A stretch of DNA of 17,010 bases from contig CANHHS010000020.1 in NCBI GenBank assembly GCA_947460445.1, positions 1 to 17,010 on the forward strand, written 5' to 3'. Source of the DNA: Opitutia bacterium (GTDB taxonomy: Bacteria; Verrucomicrobiota; Verrucomicrobiia; Opitutales; UBA953). The notes under the pieces are model-generated. The model was not told the origin of the DNA. It saw only the letters and a program-made list of their open reading frames with translations, and did no database searches. Position 1 is the stretch's first letter; each line of letters begins with the position of its first letter. This document shows, in pieces, positions 15,308 through 17,010 of the stretch. A program made the position numbers and the translations under genes.

Positions 15308-16624
15308 ATGAACACTACCCTAAAGACCCTCACACTCGCGGCGGCCGCCTCCATGGCAGTCTCCGCTTACGCTGGCGACAAGGAGGTCCTCGACCTTCTT
15401 GTTAAGAAAGGCGTTGTCTCCGCTGACGAGCGCGCTGCAGCTATGGACCAAGCAAAGAAAGCTTCGCAGGCTGCTGGCTTAAACGAAATTTTTGCCAAGG
15501 AAGATGCTCTCAAGCGCCTCACTTTCTCGGGCCGTGTGCAGACACAGTTTGAGGACATCGCCTATGAACAGACTGACGGAACGAATATTGGCGAGGCATC
15601 GCCTACGCGCTCATTCTTGATGCGTCGTCTTTACTTGGGCTTCAAAGCCGACATGGGCTCTGGATTCTCCGGAGAGGTCGTCAATAACTTCGCCGAAAAC
15701 GATACCGACAAAACGCTCGATAAGGCGATCATCACTTCCGAGTCTACCTTTGGGAATATCACCCTTGGTTACCAAAAGGTTCAGTGGGGTATCGAAGAAA
15801 ACACTTCCTCTTCGAAGCTCTTCAGCGTCGAGCGTTCTATGGTTACTCGCTATTGGGCCGAAGCTGAAAATGCACGCCGCGTCGGGTTTGGTGCGCGTCA
15901 CGTTGGTCTGCATTACTCGGACAAGGCAAATCTCACAGCCGAAGACACCCTCGATTATGGCTTCTCGTTCGTCGATGCTCGCCAGGGTTATTCAAAGACC
16001 TCGGTGAATGACTTCGGCACCTATGCGAACTTGGTCTTCACGCATAAGTTCTCTGATGCCAATAAGCACAGCATCGGCGTAAATTGGGGCCAGACCTTCT
16101 ACACATCCGCAGCCGGAGCCATCACTGTTCTCAACAACGAGAGCTCTAAGATCAGCGGTTATAATCCGTACTTCAAGTCGCAGGTTGGCGGCTTCACTCT
16201 CCAGGGAGAGTATGTGCTCACGGACATTGATGCCATAAGCGGTACGTTGGCTTCTTCAGGCGGCGCCGAACGTTCCCCTACTGGCTACAATGCAATCCTG
16301 GCGTACAAGCTCACGGACGGTCTTGAGGCGGTTGCTCGTTTCTCGCACCTCGACACTGATGGTCGCGGTCAAAAGGTCTCCGACGGCGTACGTGATACAA
16401 TCACCACTGGTCTTACCGAGAACACTTGGGACAAGTCCGACAGCATCTACATCGGCTTGAACTTCTACTTCGTGGAGCATAACGCAAAGTTGCAGGTTGG
16501 CTACGAGCGCGTGAAGTTCACCGATCGTATCTCAGGTTATGGCGTCGATGGTTCGGCTACTATCGATTCAGCCTCCGAGGGTCGGGCCAACGCCTTGCGC
16601 GTTCAGGCGCAGATCTTGTTCTAA
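15308..16624 (+). CDS. Outer-membrane porin, phosphate-selective porin O/P-like
   Basis: A 438-residue beta-barrel protein from ATG 15308. Signal peptide MNTTLKTLTLAAAASMAVSAYA (here 1-22) with a likely cut AYA|GD. The next 45 or so residues (DKEVLDLLVKKGVVSADERA onward) are helical and charged, followed by barrel strands from about residue 70 (RLTFSGRVQTQFED) with alternating aromatic/hydrophobic residues, and a C-terminal Phe (AQILF) as BAM substrates have. MRRLYLGFKADMGSGFSGEV and YQKVQWGIEENTSSSKLF fit the OprO/OprP type (PF07396). An in-frame TTG at 15275 would add 11 polar residues before the signal peptide and is unlikely. Codons are C-ending and AAG/GAG-rich compared with neighbours, suggesting high expression. 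Substrate selectivity is not shown. A strong terminator follows. Confidence 0.85.
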   Translation: MNTTLKTLTLAAAASMAVSAYAGDKEVLDLLVKKGVVSADERAAAMDQAKKASQAAGLNEIFAKEDALKRLTFSGRVQTQFEDIAYEQTDGTNIGEASPTRSFLMRRLYLGFKADMGSGFSGEVVNNFAENDTDKTLDKAIITSESTFGNITLGYQKVQWGIEENTSSSKLFSVERSMVTRYWAEAENARRVGFGARHVGLHYSDKANLTAEDTLDYGFSFVDARQGYSKTSVNDFGTYANLVFTHKFSDANKHSIGVNWGQTFYTSAAGAITVLNNESSKISGYNPYFKSQVGGFTLQGEYVLTDIDAISGTLASSGGAERSPTGYNAILAYKLTDGLEAVARFSHLDTDGRGQKVSDGVRDTITTGLTENTWDKSDSIYIGLNFYFVEHNAKLQVGYERVKFTDRISGYGVDGSATIDSASEGRANALRVQAQILF

Positions 16625-16648
16625 TACTTAAGGTTACGTTTCATAGAC

Positions 16649-16680
16649 AAGAGCCGACCTGGAGGGGTCGGCTCTTTTTT
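16649..16680 (+). terminator. Strong rho-independent terminator after the porin gene
   Basis: AAGAGCCGACC (16649-16659) and GGTCGGCTCTT (16666-16676) form an 11-bp perfect stem with loop TGGAGG, followed by a T-run (16675-16680). It ends 25 nt after the porin stop. On the minus strand the same stem is preceded by an A-run but followed by TTGTC, so it is a weaker stop for the convergent gene, which ends at 16703. Confidence 0.93.
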
Positions 16681-16702
16681 GTCTAAAAATAAAACCTGTC
16701 GA

Positions 16703-17010
16703 TTACAGATTTTCTGACTCTTTCGCCGACGCCGCCTTCTTTTTCATCGTTTCAATTACAGCTTTGGCCGCTTCGAGATCCGTTCTAGCAAGTTCAAGTT
16801 CACCGGTTAGTTCGTTGATGCGCGTGGCAGCCTCTGCTCGGGCTTTCTCGGCATCTTCTAGTTGAGGCTTTAGTGTATTTAGCGCGCTAGAGGCTTCCGC
16901 AAGAAGGTTTTGTGCTTCGGCGGCGCGTTGAGTTGCTTCCGCAACAATCTTGGATTGAGCGGCGAGGGCCTCCGAATGTTTGCGAGCAGCTTTTTCAGCT
17001 TCTTGTGCGC
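16703..17010 (-). CDS. C-terminal end of an Ala/Glu/Lys-rich coiled-coil protein (partial)
   Basis: The frame is open from the right window edge to TAA at 16703-16705, giving about 101 residues. The sequence is almost all Ala, Glu, Lys, Leu, Gln and Arg with heptad-like spacing (AEKAARKHSEALAAQSKIVA, then INELTGELELARTDLEAAKA) and no Pro apart from one, so a long coiled coil is expected. It ends MKKKAASAKESENL. I recognise no family; the N-terminal part, which might identify it, is outside the window. It is convergent with the porin gene. Confidence 0.75.
   Translation of the reverse strand, partial: AQEAEKAARKHSEALAAQSKIVAEATQRAAEAQNLLAEASSALNTLKPQLEDAEKARAEAATRINELTGELELARTDLEAAKAVIETMKKKAASAKESENL

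Overview
The window comes from a Gram-negative bacterial chromosome with roughly mid-50s % GC by eye. LpxB (lipid A), a phosphate-selective-type porin ending in Phe, a lipoprotein and a prepilin peptidase all indicate an outer membrane. An OleC/OleD pair, a glycine dehydrogenase that fuses the two-subunit type into one chain, a Nth with a non-standard Cys cluster and near-absence of Shine-Dalgarno sites make a Verrucomicrobiota/PVC origin my best guess. That is inference from family resemblance, not a database result. The content is housekeeping; I see no phage, IS element, CRISPR array, tRNA or rRNA.

Layout. (1) 1-2441, minus: gcvP, cut by the left edge. (2) 2641-3072, plus: a small hotdog acyl-CoA thioesterase whose 3' end overlaps nth. 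(3) 6343-3041, minus: a tight operon oleC-oleD-nth (4-nt overlap, then a 4-nt gap), combining two long-chain olefin/beta-lactone enzymes with endonuclease III. (4) 9415-6449, minus: a SirB1-like protein, aroE (14-nt overlap), prepilin peptidase pilD and a small lipoprotein, with a weak hairpin after aroE and a good intrinsic terminator after the lipoprotein. (5) 9598-15249, plus: clpB, then after 47 nt a tightly coupled trio of Gfo/Idh/MocA dehydrogenase, lpxB and an atypical SDR (two ATGA overlaps). (6) 15308-16624, plus: a porin followed by a strong intrinsic terminator. (7) 16703-17010, minus: the C-terminal end of an Ala/Glu/Lys-rich coiled-coil protein cut by the right edge.

How the genes fit together. 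The trio at 12228-15249 points to envelope/lipid A work: the dehydrogenase next to lpxB is a candidate sugar-nucleotide oxidase acting before the disaccharide synthase. OleC makes beta-lactones from the beta-hydroxy acids that OleD produces, but the partners OleA and OleB are not in this window. clpB has its own sigma70-like promoter with repeated motifs around it, and short inverted repeats surround its start codon.

No convincing undescribed multi-gene system is present. The points most worth a second look are the separated oleC-oleD-nth operon, the altered metal-site spacings in Nth and PilD, the fused two-subunit-type GcvP, the lpxB-linked dehydrogenase, the clpB leader and the missing Shine-Dalgarno signals.
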